A DNA stretch of 64,000 nt from Nyssa sinensis. Lineage: Eukaryota > Streptophyta > Magnoliopsida > Cornales > Nyssaceae. The stretch is taken from the NCBI GenBank assembly GCA_008638375.1, contig CM018041.1, forward strand, positions 11,028,846 to 11,092,845. Direction: 5' to 3'. A model generated the notes under the pieces. That model was given only the letters and a program-made list of their open reading frames with translations. It did not search any database and was not told the origin of the DNA. Every line of letters starts with the position of its first letter. Positions within the stretch are counted from its first letter, which is position 1. Positions 46,240-57,601 of the stretch are shown piece after piece. The position numbers and the translations under genes are program-made.

Positions 46240-46890
46240 CATAGATATGCCATCAAAAAAGAAGAAGAAATGTTTAAGCATAGATATGAAATGCAAATAA
46301 CTTGAACCTTTAAATTTATAAACAGTAAAAACCATTAACTAACCTTAATAGTACCTATGTCCATTTATAGTTTTCTTAAAATGTCTTGTCTTTAAAAACT
46401 TGTTTCTTAAAAAAAAAAAAAAAGGTACTATTATCTAATTCGAATAAATAAGTTAAATTAGTAAACTGATTAAATAAAATGATACACCATATAATTTATT
46501 ATAAACTCTTGAGTAATTTTTTCATAAAACATGTTTATTGAAAAATAAAAAGAATTAGTGAGAAACAATCACGTTAGATTGAATAATAAAATAGAGAAAT
46601 TATCCTATTCAATAATTTCAAATAATCAATATTTTTTTTATATAACGATAAGACGAGAGAGAATCAACTCATACTAACTACTTAATGATTTAATGATTCA
46701 GGTAATCAAGTTTCTTACCCAATAGAAAAAAATTTATTTTCATTTTTCTTGTATTTATTCAATATTTTCATTTGTCTTGTTTCTAGAAACAGAAAACAAT
46801 TTTTGAATCTAACTTTGACACTTCTAAAGATTTTGACTTAAAAGGGGACACCATGGGACCCACTCCTTGTTCATGAAGTTTTGGCTTTGG
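44104..46890. other. Intergenic DNA between the TRIM and KCS
   Basis: No gene recognised. (TA)n tracts at 45423-45459 and about 46202-46232. Confidence 0.5.
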
Positions 46891-46959
46891 CTTTGGCTTT
46901 TAATATCAAGGCGCAAACAAAGCCAGTGACATCCTCAGAGAGTTGAGAGAGAGATAGTT

Positions 46960-47020
46960 ATGGAGATGGAGATGGCTTGAAGAGTTTCACTTCTCATTTG
47001 CTTCTCAAATGCCTACATAA
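46960..47020 (+). promoter_or_regulatory. Two short upstream ORFs in the probable KCS leader
   Basis: ATGGAGATGGAGATGGCTTGA (46960-46980, seven codons including the stop) and a four-codon frame ATGCCTACATAA (47009-47020) precede the KCS start. A (GGCTTT)n stretch with a weak TATA-like TTTAATAT lies at about 46880-46906, so both would be in the 5' leader if transcription starts after it. Such uORFs usually lower translation. The transcription start itself is not proven. Confidence 0.4.
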
Positions 47021-47089
47021 AAAATTGAAAAATCATAAAGCCCCACCCCCATCTGATCTCTAGCTGTTCTTTATAGGCTTCTCATCATC

Positions 47090-48466
47090 ATGATGTTTTT
47101 TTGTCTGATAATTCCTCTCTTCTATCTACTTTTCACCCTTTATGAGTTGGTTGGTCAATGGAGAACTAGAAGCCAATGCTGCTACTTACTTCACTATGAA
47201 TGCTTCAAACCCTCCGACGACCGGAAGCTAGACACACAATTCTCCGGTGACATCATCAAGAGAAACAAAAACCTTGGTTATCAAGAGTACAAGTTTCTCT
47301 TGCGAGCCATTGTCAACTCCGGCATTGGAGAAGAAACTTACGGCCCAAGAAACATCATTGCCGGCCGCGAAGAATCTCCCTCCATCTACGACGGGATCTC
47401 GGAAATGGAAGAGTTCTTCTTCGACACTCTCAATAAGCTCTTTCAGAAGTCCGGAATTTCACCTGTAGACATTGATGTTCTCGTTGTCAATGTATCCATG
47501 CTAGCTTCAGTGCCTTCTCTAACATCTCGCATAATCAACCATTACAAGATGAAGAGTGAGATCAAAGCTTTTAATCTCTCTGGAATGGGTTGCAGTGCAA
47601 GTCTGATATCCATTGATCTGGTTCGAAACTTGTTCAAGTCTTACAAGAATGCATTTGCCATTGTTCTGACCTCAGAGTCCATAGCTCCGAACTGGTATTC
47701 CGGCAATGACAATTCCATGATTCTTTCAAATTGTCTGTTCCGATCAGGTGGCTGTTCGATGCTTTTAACAAACAACAGAGCTCTAAAACATCGAGCAAAG
47801 CTAGTTCTGAAGTGCTTAGTTCGCACCCATCTCGGAGCAAGCGATGAAGCACACGGATGTTGCATGCAGAAGGAAGACGACCTCGGCCGCCTAGGGTTCC
47901 ACCTTGGGAAGAGCCTCCCAAAGGCGGCGACTCGAGCTTTTGTGGAGAACCTAAGAGATCTAGCTCCAAAGGTACTGCCATTTCGAGAATTGTTTCGCTA
48001 CATTGTATTATACAGTGTTCGTCACATTTTCAATAGGTACATCAAGCGTGGAGGCAAAGTGGGCTTGAATTTCAAGACGGGCATCGATCATTTCTGCTTG
48101 CATCCCGGCGGCACGGCGGTGATAGACGGAATCGGTAAGAGTGTGGAGCTGGGCGAGCATCATTTGGAGCCGGCGAGGATGACACTGCATCGATTCGGCA
48201 ACACCTCGGCTAGCAGCCTCTGGTATGTTTTGGGTTACATGGAGGCCAAGAAGAGGTTGAAGAAGGGAGATAGAGTTTTGATGATCAGTTTTGGAGCTGG
48301 TTTTAAGTGTAACAGTTGTTTGTGGGAGGTTGTGAAGGATTTGGACGATGGCAACGTTTGGGGGGATTGCATTGCTAATTACCCTCCAAAAACCCTAATC
48401 AACCCATTTATGGAGAACTTTGGATGGATCTACCAAGAAAAACCAGAATCTTTTAGTTGGGCATAG
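47090..48466 (+). CDS. 3-ketoacyl-CoA synthase, KCS3/KCS12/KCS19-like
   Basis: Intact 458-residue single-exon gene. KCS enzymes condense malonyl-CoA with a long acyl-CoA, the first step of very-long-chain fatty acid elongation in the ER membrane, feeding cuticular wax, suberin and sphingolipids. One N-terminal hydrophobic segment (residues 1-20) would anchor it. The FAE1/type III-PKS-like core is at residues 35-320, with GIGEETYGPRN (78-88), the catalytic Cys168 in NLSGMGCSA, His334/His338 in HFCLHPGG, and His367/Asn371 in HRFGNTS. These are the Cys-His-Asn triad and extra histidines of active KCS. Overall similarity is highest to the KCS3/12/19 subgroup; Arabidopsis KCS3 is reported to regulate another KCS, so a regulatory role is possible. 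The start is the first ATG of an ATGATG pair; the second would shorten it by one residue. Confidence 0.93.
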   Translation: MMFFCLIIPLFYLLFTLYELVGQWRTRSQCCYLLHYECFKPSDDRKLDTQFSGDIIKRNKNLGYQEYKFLLRAIVNSGIGEETYGPRNIIAGREESPSIYDGISEMEEFFFDTLNKLFQKSGISPVDIDVLVVNVSMLASVPSLTSRIINHYKMKSEIKAFNLSGMGCSASLISIDLVRNLFKSYKNAFAIVLTSESIAPNWYSGNDNSMILSNCLFRSGGCSMLLTNNRALKHRAKLVLKCLVRTHLGASDEAHGCCMQKEDDLGRLGFHLGKSLPKAATRAFVENLRDLAPKVLPFRELFRYIVLYSVRHIFNRYIKRGGKVGLNFKTGIDHFCLHPGGTAVIDGIGKSVELGEHHLEPARMTLHRFGNTSASSLWYVLGYMEAKKRLKKGDRVLMISFGAGFKCNSCLWEVVKDLDDGNVWGDCIANYPPKTLINPFMENFGWIYQEKPESFSWA

Positions 48467-48795
48467 TGGCCTTCTCTAGTTCATTTTTCTCAAATTAGGA
48501 AAAGAAAAATCCTTTCAATAATGGTTTTCCCCCACTATTTTCTCATTTATGAAAAAGGATCGAAATTAAGTATAATAAATACATTAAGTCTCGTAATCTT
48601 ATATTTATAATCGAGAAAATAAGGTGAGAAAATTCATTCTTATAGCATCACTCATAAGAAAAAGTGTTCACTATTTGTTTTTTTTTTTTTTTGGGGGGGG
48701 GGGGGTACTGTTTGAAACTAGAACTTTTGATTTATGTGGTTAAACATTAATTTAATTGTGTTTGTAATATTGTGTTGTTAGACCCTTAATAATGA

Positions 48796-49826
48796 TAGTT
48801 TTAGACATTATTGATTTCTCCCTTTGTCATTTTTATGGATATTTCATAATTATAGAAAATAATTTGGGATAATTGTAAATATTTTTTTTTTAGGAAATGC
48901 TTGCTTTACCAAATTTAATTGTTCATTGTAATTCACCTAATAATATATCAAGTGCATTTTTAAAATTGATGAATAAATTTATGTTTGACGAAGAGCTATG
49001 ATAATTTATGTAAATTCGGTATTTTTTAGATGTATGTAATATTTTATATATATATATATATATACATATATTTACAATATTGCTGCTGATTTTACTTTTT
49101 AAAATGAAAAGGGTTAAAGACACGTACTTATTGCGAGTTTTTGCAACTTAGTTTTAGACATTATTGATTCCTCCCTTTGTCATTTTTATGGATATTTCAT
49201 AATTATAGAAAATAATTTGGAATAATTGTAAATTTTTTTTCCAAAATGCTTGGTTTACCAAATTTAGTTGTCCATTGTAGTTCACCTAATAATACATCAA
49301 GTGTACTTTTAAAATTGATGGATAAATTTATGTTTGAAGAAGATCTATGATAATTCATATAAATTCGATATTTTTTAGGTGTATGTAATATATATATATA
49401 TATATATATAGATATATTAAAATATTGGTGGTGATTTTATTTTTTAAAATGAAAATGGTTAAAGCCATGTACTTATTGCAAGTTTTTGCATCTTAGTTTT
49501 AGACATTAATGATTTCTCCCTTTGTCATTTTTATGGATATTTCATAATTATAGAAAATAATTTGGGATAATTGTAAAAAAAAAAATTCAGAAATGCTTGG
49601 TTTACCAAATTTAATTGTCTATTGTAATTCACCTAATAATATATCATGTGTATTTTTAAAATTGATGAATAAATTTATGTTTGAAGAAGAGCTATGATAA
49701 TTCATGTAAATTCGGTATTTTTTCGGTGCATGTAATATTTTTTATATATATTACAATATTGGTGGTGATTTTATTTTTTAAAATGACAAGGGTTAAAGCC
49801 ACGTACTTATTGCGAGTTTTTGCAGT
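48796..49826. repeat. Tandem repeat, three units of about 345 bp
   Basis: Each unit starts TAGTTTTAGACATTA(T/A)TGATT (about 48796, 49149, 49493) and runs through TCCCTTTGTCATTTTTATGG, a (TA)n tract and ACTTATTGCGAGTTTTTGCA. Units differ by point changes and (TA)n length. It begins about 330 bp after the KCS stop. Confidence 0.9.
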
Positions 49827-49829
49827 CCC

Positions 49830-50396
49830 TTTAGATCACCAAGCTATATCTCACACATAAAAAGAACTACTAGAAGGAAGAAAAGAGGTGAACAAGAGTT
49901 TTAGAGTGACTTGAAAGATCAATGTATAGATAGGTAATGAATAGTTCGTGGACTCAGTTTATAATATTTTATTATTTAAAAAAAAATATTTTATTTTTAA
50001 AAGAGAACACGAACTGGGTCAATAGTCCTGACTCATGTCGAAATTTCCCTTAGATGAAGAAAGGATGCTCTATTAACAAGTGTTTGGATCATTTCTTTGA
50101 CTAGGAGATCTGTGAGATTGTGACCCCATGGCTTTTCTATGGAAAACAGGTATTGCAGGATTCCAATTTACAAAGTAGTGTGTAATTTCCTGTCTATAAA
50201 TTTATGATGCCAGTTTTCAATTTACAAAGTTGGGTGTCATTTCCAATCTGAATTATTCTTGTCTATAAATGAATTATATTATTGCTAATGGCCAGTTGTT
50301 CATCCCCCGTGTGTGAGAGAGAGAGAGCCAGTTGGTCACCCCCGGTGTGTGAGAGAGTGAGAGAGAGACATGAATTACAGTATTGCTAATGACCAA
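49830..50396. other. Intergenic DNA with GTGTGTGAGAGAG duplication
   Basis: No gene recognised. A segment of about 45 bp with CCAGTTGKTCAYCCCCSGTGTGTGAGAGAG is duplicated at about 50290-50370 next to the Copia-like element. Confidence 0.5.
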
Positions 50397-51824
50397 TGTT
50401 AAAAGTATATTAGGATTACATATATAGTATTGTGTAACTCTAGTAGGATTAGAATTTTATGGTTTATTTCCTTTATTTATATTTTTTATGTATAACTTTA
50501 TAATCTACCTATATAAGGAGTTTTTTTGTTTAGTGTAAGAATAATTCAGTCTAATACAGTATAGTCCTTTTGAGTTTTTTCTTCTCTATTTCTTATTTCT
50601 TTTATGTTATTCCATCAAATCTAACATAGTATCAGAACATCTTTTTTCTTGGTATGATTCTTCTCTTATTTAATTTACCCTGACTGGTTCTAGTTCAATA
50701 AGTTTACACCTTCCTTTCCTCTAATTTTCTTCTGTTTTCTCTCTTTTCTGTCACAACACGTCTTTTCCTCTGCTTTTTCAAGCTGCTTCTCCTTTTTTCT
50801 GAAACAGGAACTATCTTTTTCCAGCCGCTCTCGATCTCGAAGTCGCAACCCTTTTTCTTTCTGTTCCTTTTTCTTTCTGCCGCGCAACCCTTTTTTTTTT
50901 TTTTCTTTTCTGTTTGTTTCCCAGCCGCAGCAACTTTCTTCTTTTTTGTTCTCTACTTCAGCGCCGCCCAAGCCTTTGCCCCTTTCTTTTTCTTTTCTTT
51001 TTCTCCTTCCGTTCTGCTTTAATTCTCTGTGTGCGCCGCTGCTCTTTGCTTTTCTTCTGTTCCCCAGATCTCTAGCCGCAACTCCTTTTTGTTTTTTCTC
51101 TCTGCTTCTTCCCTTGTGCCCAGCCGCAACTCTTAGCAGCCGCGACCGTTCGTCTCACACGAAGCCCCAGCAACAGCGATCACTCACACCCACAGAATCC
51201 AATCTCTCAAGCAGTCCCAAGGCCAGACAGCCAGCCTATGTTACCCCCAAAACCAATGGTGCAGCCACCTCTGGTACCTCTTCATCTTGATCAGTGACCA
51301 TCCCCAGTCTGGTGTGCCATCATCGTCCTCATTGCCTCCTATTGTGCCATCATCGTCTTTGTCACCCATTGCTGCTGTGAGAGTTTTGGTTCAAAGCTCT
51401 AACTCCTTGGATTACTTATCGTTTGATTTTGGCATAGTTTCAGATCGCCGCTTTCATCCCGTCACCAACACGGCATCAACAATTGTTCTCTATCGCTTTG
51501 ATCGGCAATATCAATAAAGCCCAAACCCTGCAAACCATCATCCTCCGATTAGCCGCAGTGTTCCCAATCGGCAAACTGCTCCATCTATCTGCAGCAACTG
51601 CCAGTACCAGGTCTCTTGTTCTATTTCTTTCTCGATCTTCTTTGTTTTTGTTTTATATCATCTATTTGTTTTTTAGTCTCTTTTTTGCCTATTTCTATTC
51701 CTCTATCTCAATCCGGTCAAATTTCTTTTTGTTTCTTTGCTTCTTCTCTCTCTCCCTGACTATCGTTCAATCTCTATTTTTTTTTTGTTACCTTCTCTCG
51801 TGATTTGCAGCCACGGTTCTCTAA

Positions 51825-51890
<66 letters not shown>

Positions 51891-52938
51891 CTCGTTCCTA
51901 GCCATAGCTTCTTTTGCTTTTCTTTTTCTTTTACCCTGTTTCTGTTTAGCCCAGCGCCGCTTTTGTCTGTTTTCTTCTTTTATTTGCGCCACTCTGCTCT
52001 CTTTTCTTTTTTGTTTTCCCCTCTACCCTTGCTCCGCTTCTTCTCTTTTTGTTTTCTTCCCCTGCTTCAGCCACTGCTTGTTCGTTTTTTTCTTTTCTTT
52101 TTCTTATTTTGCTTGCGCCACCCAGCGTTTTTCTTCTTTTACTTTAGCCTTTGGTTCATCTGCTTCTCTACCGTTCATCCGCCATGTCAGCCGGTTGCCA
52201 AACCCATTTGGCATGTGCTTGTCAATCCAATTGGTCTATACTAACTTCACCGTCTCAGCCCAATCTCTCAATCGCAACTCTGGTTCTGCCTCAGCAAGCG
52301 ACGGGTCTGTCTCAATCACAATCATAACCGCAGCCCCACATCAGGTCCTACCGTCTCAGGAGCCGCAGTACTGATTCCGTCTCAGTGGTTGTTCATCCCT
52401 AGCATACTTTACAATCACCATTCTGCCCAACACGTGGCCTCGGCATTCTCATCATCGTTTGTTCCACCGTCTCAGCAAGCCACAACACTGGTTTTATCTC
52501 AGTCGCAACTCTGGTTTTGTCTCAGCCGCCATGTTCGCTTGGGTTATATCTCTATTTCAGTCACAACGCCACCAAGTCAACCAATCCACATCTAGATTTT
52601 GTTTGCAAACTCAAGTTGGCTTACCTCCCACCTTAAGTTTGAGAGGGGGTGTTAAAAGTATATTAGGGTTAAATATATAGTATTGTGTTAGGATTATATA
52701 TATATATATATATATATAGTATTGTGTAATTCTAGTAGGATTATGATTTCATGGTTTATTTCCTTTATTTATACTTTCTATCTACAACCTCATAACCCTC
52801 CTATATAAGGAGCTCTCTAGTTTAGTTTCAGAATAATTCAGTCTAATACAATATAGTTATTTTAGGTTTTTTCTTCTCTCTCTTCTTTCTTTCTTCTCTA
52901 TTTCTTATTTCTTTTATGTTATTCCACCAAATCTAACA
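50397..52938 (+). mobile_element. Non-autonomous Copia-like LTR element (2.54 kb)
   Basis: Left LTR 50397-50626 and right LTR 52650-52938 both start TGTTAAAAGTATATTAGG and end AAATCTAACA. A degenerate initiator tRNA-Met PBS (TAGTATCAGAAC) follows the left LTR at 50627, and a PPT (GAGAGGGGG) precedes the right LTR at 52641-52649. The LTRs carry a TATA-like CTATATAAGGAG. The interior has no gag, RT or integrase. It is pyrimidine-rich (TTCTTTTCTC-type) with scattered CAGCCGC motifs and a long (TA)n. No TSD was recognised. The right LTR is longer because of a duplicated TAGTATTGTG segment with a (TA)n. Confidence 0.8.
51828..51886. repeat. (TA)n microsatellite, about 29 units
   Basis: Uninterrupted TA dinucleotides inside the Copia-like element; the reading frames across it are artefacts. 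Confidence 0.97.
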
Positions 52939-53706
52939 GTCAGATGTTCATCTTTTTATATGTAATCAACAATTCTGACAATACATTTTTCCATTTTATT
53001 GTACTTGTGTCAGTTTTATTCTCTTTAGACATTCAAAACAATTAAATTGCTAGGTGTCATTTTAATTTGTTTAAACAAAAACACTTAATGTTGTGCATAG
53101 AGTGTTGAATTTGAATATTATAATTGACATTGATTGAAATTAAATAAAATATGATATCAAAATAATTATAAATTATTTGTTTAAACTTTGAATTAATTAT
53201 AATTGCTTTTTGAAATTTTGAATTAACTTATCTTTGATTTCAACTAACTTTAATTTTATAATGCAATACATCACATTAAAAAAAGAAAAAAATTAGGATC
53301 AAACTGAATTTGAAGAAAATAGTGTAAACATGGTATCAAGTTTGATAACATGTGTTCTACAACTATTTTTAATACAGGATATTAATTAAACCCTATTAAT
53401 TTCTTCGCTTTGTCATGCATGACTTTAACCAATTTATTCGTAAAAGAACAATAAACAATAATGGTTGGAAGATTGAGGCCCGTTTAAGAAGGTAAAATCT
53501 CTTCCTTTTCACATATGTGAATCAAATTTGAGATTCAACATATGCATACATACTTACGTATAATTTTTCTTTCCTTTATCACTGTATTTAATAAAGAATG
53601 ATTAGAACACAAGATTGATGGTTTATCTGAATAATGCGCGTGCTTACTTACAACCTACTTGTGTAGGTTTAATTTTTCATAAGAATACACACACGAGTAA
53701 TTATAT
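52939..53706. other. Intergenic AT-rich DNA
   Basis: No gene recognised. Confidence 0.5.
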
Positions 53707-53707
53707 A

Positions 53708-53949
53708 CTCCGTCCGTTTCAAAATAATAGTCATTTTTAGGTTCATTCTAACTTTTTTAGATGTATTATTTTATTATTTTAAAATTATTTAAAATTTTTA
53801 TATTACCCTCATTTAATTGTAAATCATGTTCATATTAGGTGTAATAAAAGATAATTTTAAAAATTTATAACTTAAAAGTATATTAATTTTTTAAATAAAA
53901 TTTTTAAAATAAATAATAATAAATAATTTTTAAAATGAGACGGAAGGAG
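53708..53949. mobile_element. Stowaway-like MITE, copy 2 (242 bp)
   Basis: Starts CTCCGTCCGTTTCAAAATAA after a TA and ends AAAATGAGACGGAAGGAG; the right-hand TA appears mutated to CA. The interior (TAATTGTAAATCAT, TAGGTGTAATAAAAG) matches 37400-37649. Confidence 0.8.
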
Positions 53950-56900
53950 CAATTTTTTTTTTGCCTCAGTTTGTATTAAAAAATAAAAAGGATTGGAACC
54001 ACATTTTAAGGTTATCAGGTGCATGTAGTTGTGACAGTTCATTCTGCAACAGATTCACTGATGATTCTGATTTGTACGATGGTCTTCTGATCTGTCATCT
54101 ACTTATGTATCAACATTTATGGTTTAGTTTTTACTTCTCATACTATAAAATTTATTATTTATTTAATGATTAGTTTATTACTAAACAACCAAGGGTCCAA
54201 CTATTTTAATACCAGCTCTTCTGTTACTTTAATTATTTTCTATCACCTAAATATCATGTGATTAAAATAATTAATTTTATAATAAAATAAAATATTTTGT
54301 TTTATATGACCGAAGAATTTTAAAAAATGTGATGTACAAGTCAGAAGGACGTGTACTGAAATTAAGTTCTAACGATAATATATAATAAGATTTTATTTCT
54401 ACACCTTCCTCTTAATTTAAAGCTTATTATCTTGGACAAAATTAACTTTGAAAGTTATCGAATTTTAAAGTTTCATTGTAATTTCTATAATAACCAAGTG
54501 ATGCTCATTATTAAAAAAGAAAATCTTTATGTTTTCCTCCAACCCATATTGTCCCCTCCCAAACAGCACCCCTCCTGAGTTATTATAATTTTTATATTTT
54601 TATTATTTAAAAGAGTTCATTATAGATCATGTTTGCAAGAATATTTAGGTTGAAATTTGTGTGTCTAACAAATTTTCATTTCTTCCTTCTTAATAAGTAG
54701 TGTCTAAATCTATAGATATGGTCTTTAAATTAGATTTTTTTTTTCTATGAAATTTCTTGGAGTACTTTAAATGATAAATGTTTAGGATAAGAGATAAATT
54801 TAAAAATATTTTATAATCTTAATTGATTATATAAAGATTTTACAATAAAAGTAAGATTACAAAATATATCAAAACTCATGAGAGATTAACTTAGGAGGAG
54901 CTTTTTATTACACCCACCGATTTTAAAATTAAAATTTTCACTCTCATTATTTTTATTTTATTTTCTAAACTCGTATTATTTAAGATAAAGATGTCACAAA
55001 AAAAAATGTTTTTCCCCATATTTGTTTAAATTCCATGATAGACAGGATTGGGTCTCTATTGGAATTTTCATTAATATTAAACTTTATTTATTTATTTTAT
55101 TAAATTAGTTATAATTAACACATTTCAAACAAAATGTTATATATGTTAAAAAAATAAGAAATATGCATATCAATTGAGAATTAGAATAATATTATTTTTT
55201 TTTTCCAAATATATAACTCTATCAAGTTTGTATAACTTTTTAATATGTGACTAAAAAATATCATTATAAATATTAATTATATAATACAAGATTTTTTAAT
55301 TATTTTATTTTAAATAATTGGGACAGGATAAGATGGAACACCTTCAACTCAAAGCCTGATGAGGTGGACATAGTTTCCCAAACCCATCCATCCCATTACA
55401 AAGAAATATGCATGTCATTGAGATGTGTTCCTCATCCTCTCCTCGCCCATGGAAGAACATCGGGTTTGCCAATATGTACAGGGGATGAGCAAGCCTTAAG
55501 AAAACAAGTCACTTGGGCCTAAAACTGTCATGTTTTCATTGTCTGTTGTATTATATGGGTTTAAGGAAGTTTTAGCCCAACCTGCAGGAGAAACGAAAGC
55601 AGGCAATTTGGAGGACTTTCAGGGGTATTTTCATATCCCAAACAAAATACAAAAAAAAATACAAAAAGATTTAGTATTCAAACGACTTGCGTGTTAAGTC
55701 AACTCTAGATTATCTTAATGTCTATCTAATGTGAGACTTGTGACAAATCCTATGTGCTAATAATAGATTGGGTTTGCTCTAATATCAACTAGTTCCGGTC
55801 GCATCTCCTAATCCAAAAGACTAACCTATTAAATAGAAGTATCACGATATCGACTATTACGGACCGCATCTCCAACCCAAAAGACTATCCTACTAAATAG
55901 AAGTACCACGCTCGTTTATAAACCCAAGAACACCCATGCCTATTCGATGTGGAACTTCGTAACAAAAGATTTGTACAAAAGAGGTGTGAGAGTCACTATG
56001 AAATCCAATGTTTGATTTATTTAAGCTAGTTGAGCTCAAGAAGGTCCCCTTAAGTTATCAATATTGGCCTTGATATGAGGCAAGTTGGCCTATTCAAAAT
56101 TGAAAACTTCATTTGTTTCATTCACATGAGCTTTTGGTTATTGGGCGACAATTTGGTACACCGTAGAAACTCTTACGATTATTTGTAAATAGCAGTTGTA
56201 ACTAGTACTATTTTTAATAATAAAAAAATGTAAAAAAGTAAAGAGGTTGGTTGGAAATTCTTCAAACTCGATCGGGTCAAGATCAATCCCATTAATTATC
56301 TGATTTAAAAAAAAAAAAACAACTCCCTCTACTCAAAACTTACTCAAGTTGAAATATTTTTAGAGAACAAATGTGAACTATTATATTATTAAAAAATACT
56401 TGTCAAATAATAAAAAATTTAAAGTTAGGTTCGTCTATACTCTACAAAATGGGTTTTGGCCCTAAAACATGAAGATAGAACACAAAAATTAAGAAATATC
56501 TCTTCAAATATTAAAATAAGTTTTCTGCACACAGTTTCTAGGCTCTGATCTTCCTTTACTCGAAGAAAGCTAGCATGAGATGGTATGGGAGTAACCCTCT
56601 AATTAGAAGTCCACAGCTCCACCAAATTTAATTAGGACAAATACCAATCAACCACAACACACTTTATTCCTAAACCTAAAGATCCTAATCAACCCAAAAA
56701 GGACATGAATGCTTTCTAATTATACTCAAAAATAGATGATGATTTCAACATGAATTTGGGTCAAAAATCATGTAACAGTGCAACATTGAAACTAGTGCTC
56801 TTCTATCTAGTAGACCATCCACTGCCCAGTCTTCACATCATAAATCGTCACTAGAGACACATCAGGGCATTTTAATTTGCTCTTTCTTTATGCAATCACT

Positions 56901-57307
56901 AGACAAGGTGTTATCCATGTCAATTCCCAAATGATAAAAATTTGTATACGAGTACACTTCTGAATATTTTCTATAACCATGACACCAATTATGAAAAGGA
57001 CCTGTACAAAAAAAGCACAGACTATAATTGTTCAACTTATAGCCAAATGCATATGAATGAAAAGAAATTTGAGGAAAGTGAAAATTATTCATTTTGTAAT
57101 TCATCTCAAGTAAAGAATAATAAATTGGAACAATTTATAAACAGATATATGTGGATCATTTCACAGTGAATATATATATATATATATATATATATGCAGT
57201 TGAAAAGAAATACCTCAGTTTTATTGCTTGGATATGTACCTGGTGTATGGACTTCCATATCTCCCATATGCTAATTCATTGATGCCGATGATTTGAAAAC
57301 TTTGGGA
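53950..57307. other. Intergenic AT-rich DNA with possible TRIM remnant
   Basis: No gene recognised. At 55725-55965 there are TGTTACGAAG.../TGTCACAAGT... LTR-like starts on the minus strand, a PBS-like TTGATATTAGAGC (about 55769-55781, minus), and a tandem duplication of about 60 bp (CGCATCTCC...AATAGAAGTA). A decayed minus-strand TRIM is possible. (TA)n at about 57171-57196. Confidence 0.4.
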
Positions 57308-57312
57308 ATGAT

Positions 57313-57596
57313 TGTTAAGGAAACAACAAGATCTCAGGGAGGAGATCAAGACCAAGACTCACACTATCATTCCATGGATAGCAAGGTCAACACAACGATA
57401 GAAAAGAAGAATGTCAGAGACACAGACTGAAATTAAGAGATTTGTTTACCATCATTATTGCAATTCATGTATAGATTGATTCATTTTCTTGTGTATAAAT
57501 AGGACCTTCGGGCCTTTGTGATAATCATCAAGAAATATACAATTTCTTCTCTTTTATTTGTTCCCCATCTATATTTCGATATTCTGATTTTCTTCA
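57313..57596 (+). mobile_element. Small solo LTR (284 bp) with TSD ATGAT
   Basis: Starts TGTTAAGGAAACAAC and ends CTGATTTTCTTCA. It is flanked by perfect direct repeats ATGAT (57308-57312 and 57597-57601). A TATA box (GTATAAATAGG) at about 57492-57502 and the downstream pyrimidine-rich R/U5-like part are those of a Copia-type LTR. No internal region is present. Confidence 0.75.
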
Positions 57597-57601
57597 ATGA
57601 T

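Noticed and set aside
47634..47981. Minus-strand frames inside the KCS gene.
   Set aside because: Shadow frames of a well-supported plus-strand gene with all catalytic residues.
50690..52374. Phe/Ser/Leu-rich plus-strand frames and the Lys/Glu-rich minus-strand frame in the Copia-like element.
   Set aside because: They result from long pyrimidine tracts and (TA)n, not from selected coding sequence.
56862..57169. Small frames on both strands near 57 kb.
   Set aside because: No recognisable motif, overlapping on opposite strands, and AT-rich composition.
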